56,731 bases of DNA from Bacillota bacterium (lineage in GTDB: Bacteria > Bacillota > Dehalobacteriia > UBA4068 > UBA4997): NCBI GenBank assembly GCA_017397935.1, contig JAFQHN010000008.1, positions 1-56,731 on the forward strand, in the 5' to 3' direction. Positions 1 to 7,431 of this stretch are shown here, in pieces; positions within the stretch are counted from its first letter, which is position 1; every line of letters starts with the position of its first letter. A model generated the notes under the pieces. That model saw only the letters and a program-made list of their open reading frames with translations, did no database searches and was not told the origin of the DNA. The translations under genes were made by a program, and so were the position numbers.

Positions 1-51
1 ATATACGGCAAACTCTGCAAGATCTGTCAATGATATATTCTTCTCTGCCAT
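1..51 (-). CDS. 5' end of an unidentified gene (partial)
   Basis: An ATG at 51-49 on the minus strand follows a strong AGGAGG-type ribosome site (CCTCCTG on the plus strand at 61-67). The reading frame stays open to the window edge and encodes MAEKNISLTDLAEFAVY. I do not recognise the family from 17 residues. It lies downstream of ispG on the same strand, but the terminator at 153-182 separates the two, so it probably starts a new transcription unit. Confidence 0.6.
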   Translation of the reverse strand, partial: MAEKNISLTDLAEFAVY

Positions 52-152
52 AAATTTTAACCTCCTGATAAAATATTGATTATTATTTTACAGAAAGACA
101 AAAAATATGTTAACCTTCCAAGCCATCAATGCTTCTGATTGCACTTATACAT

Positions 153-182
153 AAAAAAGGCCGCTTAATTTAAGCGACCTTC
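153..182 (-). terminator. Terminator after ispG
   Basis: A near-perfect hairpin (arms GGCCGCTTA and TAAGCGACC with one mismatch) is followed on the minus strand by a run of T. It sits about 50 bases after the ispG stop and closes the uppS-to-ispG operon. Confidence 0.7.
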
Positions 183-228
183 TTAATTTTTCAGTTATGT
201 CGGTTATTGCTTAACAGTTTGTTATACC

Positions 229-1308
229 TCATAAGCCAGGCACTTGGCAAACAGCGTTTTGCACCAGCCGCATAAATTCATCGACCAGCCTGTCCGCCGG
301 GTATTTGCCCACGATTTCACCCTTGGCAAACAACACGCCTTCGCCGTGTCCGCCCGCCAGACCAAAATCTGCCTCACGCGCCTCGCCCGGGCCGTTAACC
401 ACACAGCCCATAATCGCCAGTTTCAGCGGTTTTTCAATATTCAGGGCCTCCACACGGCTTTCGATCTCCGCCGCCATCGCCGGCAAATCAATTTTGGTAC
501 GCCCACAGGTCGGGCAGATTATATACTCCACACCGCAGTCATAATAACCCAGGCTGCGCAAAATCTCCTTGGCCACCGCCACCTCCTGCACCGGGTCACC
601 CGTCAGCGAAACTCTCAGCGTGTCGCCCAAACCCTCGGCCAGCAGCGCACCAATGCCCACCGCCGATTTAATACTGCCGCGCCACGGGGTCCCCGCCTCC
701 GTCACCCCAATATGGAAGGGGTAATCGGTATGCCTGGCCAACTCCCGATAAGCCGCCAGCATCAGCGGCACGTTACTGGCCTTCAACGAGATTTTGATGT
801 CATAAAACTCCTCGGCCTCCAACAAAGCAATCTCCGCCAGCGCACTTTCCACCAGTGCCTCCGCCGTAACTCCGCCGTGCTTCGCCAAAATCTCTTTGGA
901 TAACGAACCGCTGTTCACGCCGATTCTTATCGGCACGCCGCGTTCTTTGGCCGCACGGGCCACCGCACGCACATTTTCGGCACCGCCAATGTTGCCGGGG
1001 TTGATACGCAGCCCATGTATACCCTTTTCCAGCGCCGCCAGCGCCAACCGATAATCAAAGTGAATGTCGGCAATCAAGGGCACCGGGCTTTCGGGGATAA
1101 TTTCTGCCAGCGCCTCTGCCGCCGCCATATCGGGCACCGTCAGCCGCACCAAACCGCAGCCGGCCGCCGCCAGCTCTTTTATCTGCGCAACGGTCGCCGC
1201 CGCATCCGCCGTATCGGTGTTGGTCATAGATTGAATAACAATGGGGGCATCGCCGCCCACCACCACGCCGCCAACAGAGATTTGGCGTGTAATTCTTCGC
1301 TTAATCAT
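229..1308 (-). CDS. ispG: 4-hydroxy-3-methylbut-2-enyl diphosphate synthase (IspG/GcpE)
   Basis: Converts 2-C-methylerythritol 2,4-cyclodiphosphate to HMBPP, the next-to-last step of the MEP isoprenoid pathway, using a [4Fe-4S] cluster and reduced ferredoxin or flavodoxin. The 359 residues match the short bacterial form: an N-terminal TIM barrel (about 1-250), then the cluster domain. Cys265 and Cys268 (CPTCGR) and Cys302 (GCVVNGPGE) are the expected cluster ligands, with Glu309 as the fourth ligand or catalytic residue. The ATG start at 1308 has only a weak AGAAG ribosome site. It is the last gene of the uppS-cdsA-dxr-rseP-ispG operon, so two MEP enzymes (dxr, ispG) share a transcript with undecaprenyl diphosphate synthase. 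Confidence 0.96.
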   Translation of the reverse strand: MIKRRITRQISVGGVVVGGDAPIVIQSMTNTDTADAAATVAQIKELAAAGCGLVRLTVPDMAAAEALAEIIPESPVPLIADIHFDYRLALAALEKGIHGLRINPGNIGGAENVRAVARAAKERGVPIRIGVNSGSLSKEILAKHGGVTAEALVESALAEIALLEAEEFYDIKISLKASNVPLMLAAYRELARHTDYPFHIGVTEAGTPWRGSIKSAVGIGALLAEGLGDTLRVSLTGDPVQEVAVAKEILRSLGYYDCGVEYIICPTCGRTKIDLPAMAAEIESRVEALNIEKPLKLAIMGCVVNGPGEAREADFGLAGGHGEGVLFAKGEIVGKYPADRLVDEFMRLVQNAVCQVPGL

Positions 1309-1359
1309 AGCATTTCATCTTCTTATCAATTTTTTATTTAGATTTATTATTTCAGTTTA

Positions 1360-2367
1360 TTACTGCATCAGCTTCTCAATATCCATAAACGTAACCGTCA
1401 GCATCAGCAGCATAAGCAGCACAAAGCCCACCAGATGAATGGTCGCTTCTTTGTCGGGGTCAATGGCCTTGCCACGCACCGCCTCAATAATCTGAAAGAA
1501 CAGCCGCCCGCCGTCCAGCGCAGGTATGGGCAGCAAATTCATCACACCCAAATTCACGCTAAGCATACCGGCAAACATAAACAGATACATCAGGCCCACA
1601 TTGGCGTACTCGCCCACCATGCTCACCATGCCCACCGGCCCGGCCACCTCCACCGGCACCGTTCCGGCCACCATCTGCCACAAAGACTGCAAAATCAGCA
1701 CCGTAAATTCCACCGTCATCGCAAAGCCCAGCTTCAAAGAGCCGATAACATCAGCCTTGGCAATACCCTGCGTTACGCCCAGCACCGCGCGCCCCTCCTC
1801 ATTGGCCGAAGCCACCGCAGACGCCGAAAATTCCTCGCCGCCGCGCAGATACCCGACAGTCAACTCATCACCCGGCTGCACCCCTGCCATAAAGGCGCTC
1901 AAATCGTCCCAGTTGTCAATCCGCGTGTCATTCAGGCTGACGATAACATCACCCGGCACAATACCCGCCGCCTCGGCCGCCGTATTTTCACCCACAGTAC
2001 CAATCAATCCGTTGCTGGCCGGTGTGCCGAAGTACATAAACGCCACCAGAAAGAAAATTATCGCCACCAGCATATTCATCAGCGGCCCGGCAAAGGTTAT
2101 CGCCATGCGCTCCCATACCGTTTTATTACAAAATGCGCGCGGATTATCGCTTTCGCCGTCCTCGCCCACCATCTTCACATAGCCGCCAATGGGCAGCAGC
2201 CGCAAGGAATACTCGGTTTCGCCCTTCTGCCAGCCCAAAAGCTGCGGTCCCATACCAATGGCAAATTCCTCCACCAGCACGCCGGTTTTTTTGGCCACCG
2301 CAAAATGCCCAAACTCATGCACCAGCACCAGCACGCACAAAATAATCAGCGTATATACAATGCTCAA
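1360..2367 (-). CDS. rseP: Site-2 metalloprotease RseP/RasP family
   Basis: Intramembrane zinc protease that cleaves anti-sigma factors and signal-peptide remnants within the membrane. The 335-residue protein has the HEFGH zinc motif at 17-21 in the first membrane helix, a single PDZ domain at about 120-200, and the LDGG third-ligand motif at 284-287 in a C-terminal helix. One PDZ domain is usual in Bacillota. The start is TTG at 2367, chosen because GGAGGTG lies 5 bases upstream and no better start exists. It lies between dxr and ispG, a common Bacillota order. The family is certain; the physiological substrate is not visible here. Confidence 0.95.
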   Translation of the reverse strand: MSIVYTLIILCVLVLVHEFGHFAVAKKTGVLVEEFAIGMGPQLLGWQKGETEYSLRLLPIGGYVKMVGEDGESDNPRAFCNKTVWERMAITFAGPLMNMLVAIIFFLVAFMYFGTPASNGLIGTVGENTAAEAAGIVPGDVIVSLNDTRIDNWDDLSAFMAGVQPGDELTVGYLRGGEEFSASAVASANEEGRAVLGVTQGIAKADVIGSLKLGFAMTVEFTVLILQSLWQMVAGTVPVEVAGPVGMVSMVGEYANVGLMYLFMFAGMLSVNLGVMNLLPIPALDGGRLFFQIIEAVRGKAIDPDKEATIHLVGFVLLMLLMLTVTFMDIEKLMQ

Positions 2368-2429
2368 TTTTACACCTCCAATGGTTTCTCAAACACTATT
2401 TCTTACACACTATCATCTAAGCAAAATTC

Positions 2430-3596
2430 TCAACACGATTGTTTGCGCAGCCACGCCTCAGCCTCTCGCCGTGCCCAGCAGTCCGCCTCGATAACCTGTT
2501 CCGGCGTATCGCACGGCCCCATTTGATAAGCCGAAAGCACCGCCGCTACACCGTCATAAATCTGCCCCAGCGTAATTCTCCCCGCCAAAAAGGCCGCATT
2601 GACGACCTCATTGGCCCCGGAGAGCACCGCCGGCGCACAGCCGCCCGCCATACCGGCCTCCCTCGCCAACCGCAGGCAGGGGAATCTTTCCTCATCAGGT
2701 GCCCAGAAGGTCAGCTTGCCAATCTCCGCAAAATCCAACGGCCGCAAACTGTTGGCCCGCCGTTTGGGGTAAAACAGCGCATATTGAATGGGCAGCCGCA
2801 TATCGGGGTAACTGAACTGTGCCAGCAGCGAGCCGTCGCCATACTGCACCATCGAATGAATAATACTCTCCGGGTGGATAACCGCCGAGATTTTTTCATA
2901 CGGCATATCAAACAACCAATGCGCCTCAATAATCTCCAAACCCTTGTTCATCAGCGTGGCCGAATCCACCGTGATTTTAGCGCCCATGCTCCATGTGGGG
3001 TGTTTCAGCGTGTCCACCGGCGTTGCGCGGTAAATTTCCTCCGCCGTCGCCTGCTTAAAAGGCCCACCGGAGCAGGTAAGCACCAAAGACGCCACCTCTC
3101 CCCGTCCGTCCATACTCTGCCAGATGGCGGAATGTTCGCTGTCCACCGGGTAAAAATCAGCACCAAGCTCACGCACCAGCTTCATCACCGGCTGCCCGCA
3201 CGCCACCAGCACCTCTTTGTTGGCAAAGGCAATCGCCAAACCGGCCTGCAAACCGCAAATCGTAGGCTTCAATCCGGCCAGGCCGGAAATCGCCGCCACC
3301 TGCAAATCCGCCGATGAAAGGCCGGCCACCGCCAGCACTCCGTCCTCACCCACCAGAATTTCCGTAGGGCAATCCCCCAGCAGCCGCTTAAAATCGGCAT
3401 ATTTGCGTTCATCAGCCAACGCCACCACCTGCGGCTTAAATTTCTTCGTTTGTTCCGCCAGCAGCTCAATATTACTGCCGCCCGTCAGCCCCACCACCTG
3501 CAATTCCTCCGGGAACCACTCGCAAACCTCCAATGTCTGCCGCCCGATAGAACCGGTGCTGCCGCAAATCACGATTTTCTTCATCTTATTCACCAC
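2430..3596 (-). CDS. dxr: 1-deoxy-D-xylulose 5-phosphate reductoisomerase
   Basis: First committed step of the MEP pathway: NADPH-dependent rearrangement of DXP to MEP. The 388 residues show the GSTGSIG nucleotide-binding loop at about 12-18, the NKE segment (ANKEVLVACG), the metal-binding DSEHSAIWQ segment and the C-terminal helical domain. The longest frame opens with GTG GTG at 3596. An in-frame ATG at 3584 gives MKKIVICG, the more typical N-terminus, and is equally plausible because neither start has a clear ribosome site. It is co-transcribed with the rest of the uppS operon. A tandem repeat array lies just upstream (3606-3647). Confidence 0.96.
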   Translation of the reverse strand: MVNKMKKIVICGSTGSIGRQTLEVCEWFPEELQVVGLTGGSNIELLAEQTKKFKPQVVALADERKYADFKRLLGDCPTEILVGEDGVLAVAGLSSADLQVAAISGLAGLKPTICGLQAGLAIAFANKEVLVACGQPVMKLVRELGADFYPVDSEHSAIWQSMDGRGEVASLVLTCSGGPFKQATAEEIYRATPVDTLKHPTWSMGAKITVDSATLMNKGLEIIEAHWLFDMPYEKISAVIHPESIIHSMVQYGDGSLLAQFSYPDMRLPIQYALFYPKRRANSLRPLDFAEIGKLTFWAPDEERFPCLRLAREAGMAGGCAPAVLSGANEVVNAAFLAGRITLGQIYDGVAAVLSAYQMGPCDTPEQVIEADCWARREAEAWLRKQSC

Positions 3597-3605
3597 TCAT
3601 CTTCA

Positions 3606-3647
3606 ACACTATTTATCCACACTATTTATCCACACTATTTATCCACC
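3606..3647. repeat. 13-bp tandem repeat x3 with DnaA-box-like 9-mers
   Basis: A 13-bp unit (ACACTATTTATCC) is repeated three times head to tail. It creates TTATCCACA at 3613-3621 and 3626-3634 and TTATCCACC at 3639-3647, evenly spaced by 13 bases. TTATCCACA is a perfect match to the bacterial DnaA-box consensus. The array lies in the gap between the permease gene and dxr. Confidence 0.85.
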
Positions 3648-3664
3648 ACAAACCACAATTTATT

Positions 3665-3709
3665 AAAATCTTCAATCCAAATTATCTTATAAAATCTTCA
3701 ATCTAAATT
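3665..3709. repeat. 19-bp direct repeat at the end of the permease gene
   Basis: AAAATCTTCAATCCAAATT at 3665-3683 is repeated with one change at 3691-3709, directly after the stop codon of the permease gene (minus strand). It is one of several short duplications at gene borders in this window. Confidence 0.8.
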
Positions 3710-3710
3710 T

Positions 3711-4604
3711 TCAAGCTGCATCACAACCACGGCTCTCACAATAAATAAAATAGGCCAGGCCGGCCACCATCGGCCCCAATAACAGACCAAAGGCGCCAAA
3801 TAACCCCAGGCCGGCAAATCCTGCCGCCAGCGCCGCCAACGGGTGCAAACCCAGGCCGGCCCCCATTATCCGCGGCTCCACCAGCTGCCGCCCCAGAATA
3901 ATCACCGCATACAGCACCAGCAAACCCAACGCCAGTTCCGCCTCATCACGGCAGGCAGACATCGCTGCCCATGGCAGCAGCAGCGTACCCGGCCCCAGCA
4001 TTGGCAATAGATCCAGCAGGCCGATAACCAGACCCGGCAGCAAAACACAATCCACGCCCAGCAGCTTCAACCCCAGCATCGCCAGCAGCGTGGATACCAA
4101 CACCACCACCGCCTGCGCCCGCAAATACGCGCTGAACGCCTCCAAAGCCTGTTGATACACCATCCGCAGACGCCCATGCCAATGCCGCGGCGCAAACACA
4201 CATACCGCCCGCAGCGGCAGCTCCGGCTCCACACACAAATAATAGGTGGCCAGCAGCGTCACAAAAAATCCCACCACGGCGTCCGGCGTCGCCCGCAAAA
4301 AGCGTGTGGCCGCCTGCAAAAGCTGCAAGCCGTACTTCTCCACACCCTGCTCAATGCTCTGAGGCAGCCACTCCTCAGGCAAATCATACGCCGCCAGATA
4401 CAGCAGCAGCCTCTCAGACTCGGCAAACAGATATGATACACCAAACCCCGCCGCCAACAGCACCAAACACAAAAACAGGCCAAAAACCAACCCAGCCGCC
4501 AGTTTCCTGCTGCCATACACCCTGCTTAAACGGCTTATCGGCACATCCAGCAGCAAGGATAACAGCAGCGCCAGCAAAAAAGGCGTCAGCCAAACGGCCA
4601 GCAT
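3711..4604 (-). CDS. AI-2E/PerM-family multi-pass membrane protein (YtvI-like)
   Basis: Predicted polytopic membrane protein of 297 residues with hydrophobic segments at about 5-20, 40-62, 110-130 and several more in the C-terminal half. The C-terminal part (PGLVIGLLDLLPMLGPG, then VEPRIMGAGLGLHPL) matches the AI-2E transporter/PerM fold, which includes the B. subtilis sporulation protein YtvI. It is shorter than the usual 340-370 residues. ATG at 4604 was chosen over GTG 4613 because GGAGG lies 9 bases upstream of the ATG but abuts the GTG. It sits between cdsA and dxr. The substrate is unknown; export of a small molecule or ion is inference. Confidence 0.75.
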   Translation of the reverse strand: MLAVWLTPFLLALLLSLLLDVPISRLSRVYGSRKLAAGLVFGLFLCLVLLAAGFGVSYLFAESERLLLYLAAYDLPEEWLPQSIEQGVEKYGLQLLQAATRFLRATPDAVVGFFVTLLATYYLCVEPELPLRAVCVFAPRHWHGRLRMVYQQALEAFSAYLRAQAVVVLVSTLLAMLGLKLLGVDCVLLPGLVIGLLDLLPMLGPGTLLLPWAAMSACRDEAELALGLLVLYAVIILGRQLVEPRIMGAGLGLHPLAALAAGFAGLGLFGAFGLLLGPMVAGLAYFIYCESRGCDAA

Positions 4605-4633
4605 CCGCCCCACCTCCGGCTCACATCATATCA

Positions 4634-5449
4634 TCAAAATATATTCCAATAGTCAAAATATATTTCAACACTATGATATAAAACCAGCAGATAATAAAGC
4701 AACGGCGCTACCAGCACCATACTGTCAAAGCGGTCCATCAAGCCGCCGTGTCCGGGTATCAAATCACCGGAGTCCTTAACGCCCACCCAGCGCTTCAACC
4801 AGGATTCCAGCAAATCGCCAATCTGCCCCAAAACCGAGCATACCAGCGCCAGCACCGTCATAAACCACCACGGATACTGCAAAAACAGGTCATTATACAC
4901 ATTTACGGCCAGCAAACAGCACAATGTGCCGCCAATGGCGCCCTCCCAGGATTTTTTTGGGCTGATAACGGGTGCCATCTTGTGCTTGCCAATCAGCATA
5001 CCAATGCAATACGCACCGGCGTCCGTTGTCCACACCACCAAAAAGGCCAGCAGGGTTATCCACCAACCCTCGTAGATATTTTCCAGACAAACCAAAAACG
5101 AGAGTGACCATGCCAGCATCATATACCCCACCAAACCGTAGGCATAGTTGGCAAAATCGTCCTGCGTGCTTATCAGCCAGGTAACCATCGCCACAAATGA
5201 CAGCACAATCGCCAGCTCACTGATGATACCGATGTTGTAGCTCTGTATGCCCACCATCAGCACCGCCAAAATTTGCAACAGCGGCAGCGGCACCTTATAC
5301 CCTTTTACCTTCATCATATCGGCATATTCTTTTTGCGCACCCAAAATCAGCAGCATCACCAAACCGGTCCATACCCAACCGCCGATATACATACTGCCAA
5401 AAATCAGCGCCACGATCACCACGCTGCTTATCAATCTTTCCTGAAACAC
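4634..5449 (-). CDS. cdsA: Phosphatidate cytidylyltransferase
   Basis: Makes CDP-diacylglycerol from phosphatidate and CTP, the branch point for phospholipid synthesis. The 271-residue protein has about seven membrane helices and the full CdsA signature near the C-terminus: SWLKRWVGVKDSG followed by IPGHGGLMDRFDS. GTG at 5449 has GGGGAGGG 6 bases upstream. The gene end lies in a short duplication: a block resembling TCAAAATATATTC occurs at 4634-4646 and again at 4653-4666, and the copy nearest the end supplies the stop codon. uppS precedes it by 35 bases, as in most Bacillota. Confidence 0.95.
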   Translation of the reverse strand: MFQERLISSVVIVALIFGSMYIGGWVWTGLVMLLILGAQKEYADMMKVKGYKVPLPLLQILAVLMVGIQSYNIGIISELAIVLSFVAMVTWLISTQDDFANYAYGLVGYMMLAWSLSFLVCLENIYEGWWITLLAFLVVWTTDAGAYCIGMLIGKHKMAPVISPKKSWEGAIGGTLCCLLAVNVYNDLFLQYPWWFMTVLALVCSVLGQIGDLLESWLKRWVGVKDSGDLIPGHGGLMDRFDSMVLVAPLLYYLLVLYHSVEIYFDYWNIF

Positions 5450-5484
5450 GGTATCCCTCCCCGTCAGCTCAATTATTTTTCGTC

Positions 5485-6282
5485 TTATTTTACGGCCTGC
5501 ACACCGCCAAAGCGGCGGTCCCGCTGCTGATATTCACACACCGCGCGGAAAAGCTCTGCCTCATCAAAATCCGGCCACAGAACATCGGTAAAATAAAACT
5601 CGGCATAAGCCAACTGCCACAGCAAAAAGTTGCTCAATCTCAGCTCGCCCGATGTCCTTATCAGCAAGTCAGGGTCAGGCTGCTCTCCGCTGTGCAGATA
5701 CCGGCTGAAATCCGCCTCGGTCAACTGCTGCAACTCCTCCGCTGAAAGCTCGGCCGCCGCCCGTTTGATTCCCTGCAAAATCTCAGCCCGCCCACCGTAA
5801 TTCAGCGCCAAATTCAGCACCATACCTTCATCATCGTCCGCATCACCTGCCGCTTTGATAAGTCTGGCCGCCGCGGTAACATTCATCAGCTGCTTCAAGG
5901 CGGTGCGCTGCAACAGCGGCAGCCCCTCCAAATCACCCAGCACCCGCACTTCCACACGGTTTTCTTTAAGCCGCGCCAGCTTGCTTACCGCAAACTCGCT
6001 CAGCAAACTCATCAGCGTGCCCACCTCGGCCAGCGGTCGGTTCCAGTTCTCGGTAGAAAACGCATAAACCGTCAGATATTTTACGCCCAACCGACGGCAA
6101 GCCAGCACCGTTTTGTCCAGCGCATCAACACCCGCCCGGTGGCCGGCGCTGCGGTCAAGTCCTCGCTGCCTGGCCCAACGCCCGTTTCCGTCCATCACCA
6201 CCGCAATATGCCGGGGCACCTTATCCACCGCCAAATGCAGGCCGGTCTGCGCCTCCATATTCGCCACAAAATGCAAATTCAT
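5485..6282 (-). CDS. uppS: Undecaprenyl diphosphate synthase (cis-prenyltransferase)
   Basis: Condenses isopentenyl diphosphate units onto farnesyl diphosphate to form the C55 lipid carrier for peptidoglycan and teichoic acids. MDGNGRWA at 30-37 holds the catalytic Asp31, and RTSGELRLSNFLLWQ and AYAEFYF are conserved C-terminal blocks. The open frame continues 81 codons further upstream, but that stretch overlaps the promoter at 6371-6399. ATG at 6282 has GGGAG 7 bases before it and gives 265 residues, close to the usual 245-255, so I place the start there. It is the first gene of the operon. Confidence 0.93.
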   Translation of the reverse strand: MNLHFVANMEAQTGLHLAVDKVPRHIAVVMDGNGRWARQRGLDRSAGHRAGVDALDKTVLACRRLGVKYLTVYAFSTENWNRPLAEVGTLMSLLSEFAVSKLARLKENRVEVRVLGDLEGLPLLQRTALKQLMNVTAAARLIKAAGDADDDEGMVLNLALNYGGRAEILQGIKRAAAELSAEELQQLTEADFSRYLHSGEQPDPDLLIRTSGELRLSNFLLWQLAYAEFYFTDVLWPDFDEAELFRAVCEYQQRDRRFGGVQAVK

Positions 6283-6370
6283 CACAAATCTCCCAAATAC
6301 ACTGCCATCCGGCAGGTCAATTCCACTCGTTTTTTGATACAATACGCCTATTTTCCTATCATATCGTATA

Positions 6371-6399
6371 ATTATAGCATATAACAGCCGCCAACACAA
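6371..6399 (-). promoter_or_regulatory. Sigma-A-type promoter for the uppS operon
   Basis: Minus-strand TTGTGT (6399-6394), a 17-base spacer, then TATAAT (6376-6371), about 90 bases before the uppS ATG. The perfect -10 and correct spacing make it the best candidate for driving uppS-cdsA-permease-dxr-rseP-ispG. Confidence 0.6.
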
Positions 6400-6442
6400 C
6401 CGCCACGGCCCAAAATACAGCACTTTGCCGCCCCAAAAGACT

Positions 6443-6484
6443 AAAAAAAGACGAAAAGAAGCCATCAACCTCTCTCCGTCTTTT
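6443..6484 (-). terminator. Terminator after the ferredoxin gene
   Basis: AAAAGACG and CGTCTTTT arms enclose a 23-base loop, followed on the minus strand by seven T. It ends the ferredoxin transcript before the uppS promoter. Confidence 0.6.
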
Positions 6485-6525
6485 ATTACCATTTGCTTAT
6501 GCAGCTTGTTTGCAGTCCGTTGCAA

Positions 6526-6690
6526 TTACTCCTGAACGATTGCACCAACAGGGCAGGCAGCCATGCAAGCGCCACATTCCAAGCAAATATCGGTGTTGAT
6601 TTTGTACTTATCACCGGCTTCAATAGCTTCTACCGGGCAAACAGCCTGACAAGTACCGCAAGCGATACATTCTTCACAAATTTTCATCAT
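6526..6690 (-). CDS. 2[4Fe-4S] ferredoxin, clostridial type
   Basis: A 54-residue small electron carrier. It has two complete cluster motifs, CIACGTCQAVCP (Cys8, 11, 14, 18) and CLECGACMAACP (Cys36, 39, 42, 46), in the symmetric arrangement of clostridial ferredoxins, implying a low-potential carrier in an anaerobe. Two ATG codons (6690 and 6687) follow AGGGGG on the minus strand. It is monocistronic with its own terminator. It is a plausible electron donor for the nearby IspG, but that is inference from proximity. Confidence 0.95.
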   Translation of the reverse strand: MMKICEECIACGTCQAVCPVEAIEAGDKYKINTDICLECGACMAACPVGAIVQE

Positions 6691-6791
6691 GATAAATTCC
6701 CCCTACACAATAATTTTGCCGATATTCGGCCAATTTACGACATCTTTCGACCAACGCCCAATACAGCATCAACCAATCTGCCGCTAATATA

Positions 6792-6820
6792 AAGATACCA
6801 ATATTCGACGAAAAAATCAA
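6792..6820 (-). promoter_or_regulatory. Candidate ferredoxin promoter
   Basis: Minus-strand TTGATT (6820-6815), a 17-base spacer and TATCTT (6797-6792), about 100 bases upstream of the ferredoxin ATG. The match is moderate. Confidence 0.4.
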
Positions 6821-6888
6821 CCCTCTGCCGCCATTTTCCTACAAAAAAACTGTTGCCAATAATTGCAGCGTCCACATCGTCTGCGGCA

Positions 6889-6930
6889 TTGCATTTACTC
6901 CGCACAGCTGTTATAATAGTGTTATAACAG
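6889..6930 (+). promoter_or_regulatory. Promoter with a perfect 9-5-9 palindromic operator
   Basis: TTGCAT (6889-6894), 17 bases, then TATAAT (6912-6917). A perfect inverted repeat, CTGTTATAA-TAGTG-TTATAACAG at 6908-6930, covers the -10 and the likely transcription start. This is the classic position for a dimeric repressor. The promoter drives the TSCPD gene about 110 bases downstream; the regulator is not identifiable here. Confidence 0.65.
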
Positions 6931-7038
6931 AATAATAATAGTAAAGAAAATGTGGCGGCCGAGGCTGTTTTTACTGCATATTATGCGGTTTAACAGGCCT
7001 TTATGCCCCCAACAAATTAAATTTCAGGAGGCTCAACG

Positions 7039-7287
7039 ATGATTTACATACCCCGCGGCGTTTGCTCACGCCAGATTGAACTGGAAATTGAAAACGGTTT
7101 GATTACCCACTTGGAGATTTACGGAGGCTGCAACGGCAACCTGCAAGGCATTACCCGTCTGCTGCTTAACCGCCCCGCCAAAGAGGCTGCCGACCTGCTG
7201 GAAGGCACCCGCTGCGGCGGCAAAGCAACCTCTTGCCCCGACCAGATTGCCAAGGCCATCCGCCAATGTCTGGCTGAACAGGCGTAA
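7039..7287 (+). CDS. TSCPD-domain protein (TIGR03905 type)
   Basis: An 82-residue soluble protein of unknown function. Family hallmarks are GVCSR near the N-terminus (about 7-11), GGCNGN (about 29-34), and the C-terminal CGGKATSCPDQIA block. The same TSCPD fold is appended to vitamin B12-dependent ribonucleotide reductases, where its cysteines are thought to take part in thiol or metal chemistry; stand-alone copies are common in Clostridia. AGGAGG lies just upstream of the ATG at 7039. It is monocistronic, with its own operator-bearing promoter and terminator. Confidence 0.85.
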   Translation: MIYIPRGVCSRQIELEIENGLITHLEIYGGCNGNLQGITRLLLNRPAKEAADLLEGTRCGGKATSCPDQIAKAIRQCLAEQA

Positions 7288-7297
7288 AAAATGCCAC

Positions 7298-7346
7298 AAA
7301 AAAACCTTCCCTGCCGTTAATTTGGCCGAGAAGGTTTTTACTTTTT
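7298..7346 (+). terminator. Terminator after the TSCPD gene
   Basis: AAAACCTTC (7301-7309) pairs with GAAGGTTTT (7330-7338), followed by a T-rich stretch. Confidence 0.75.
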
Positions 7347-7359
7347 TAGGGGGATCTTT

Positions 7360-7403
7360 GGCGATTGTTCACGCGAGCATACCCGTTTGGTTGACAATCA
7401 GCC
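7360..7403 (+). repeat. Dispersed palindromic repeat, copy 1
   Basis: Begins GGCGATTGT and ends ACAATCAGCC, so its ends pair, with the conserved core CCGTTTGGTTGACAAT. A second copy lies in the opposite orientation at 29234-29276; 34 of 39 aligned bases match. Both copies lie between convergent genes. No other copy was found by eye in this window. Confidence 0.7.
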
Positions 7404-7431
7404 TGCACCAAAACACGGATATTCCGGGCAA

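Noticed and set aside
3606-3647. Chromosomal replication origin
   Set aside because: Only three DnaA-like boxes, no AT-rich unwinding region and no dnaA, dnaN or rpmH nearby.
6283-6525. Upstream 81-codon extension of the uppS frame
   Set aside because: It overlaps the promoter at 6371-6399 and the ferredoxin terminator, and would make the protein far longer than the family. A proper ribosome site precedes ATG 6282.
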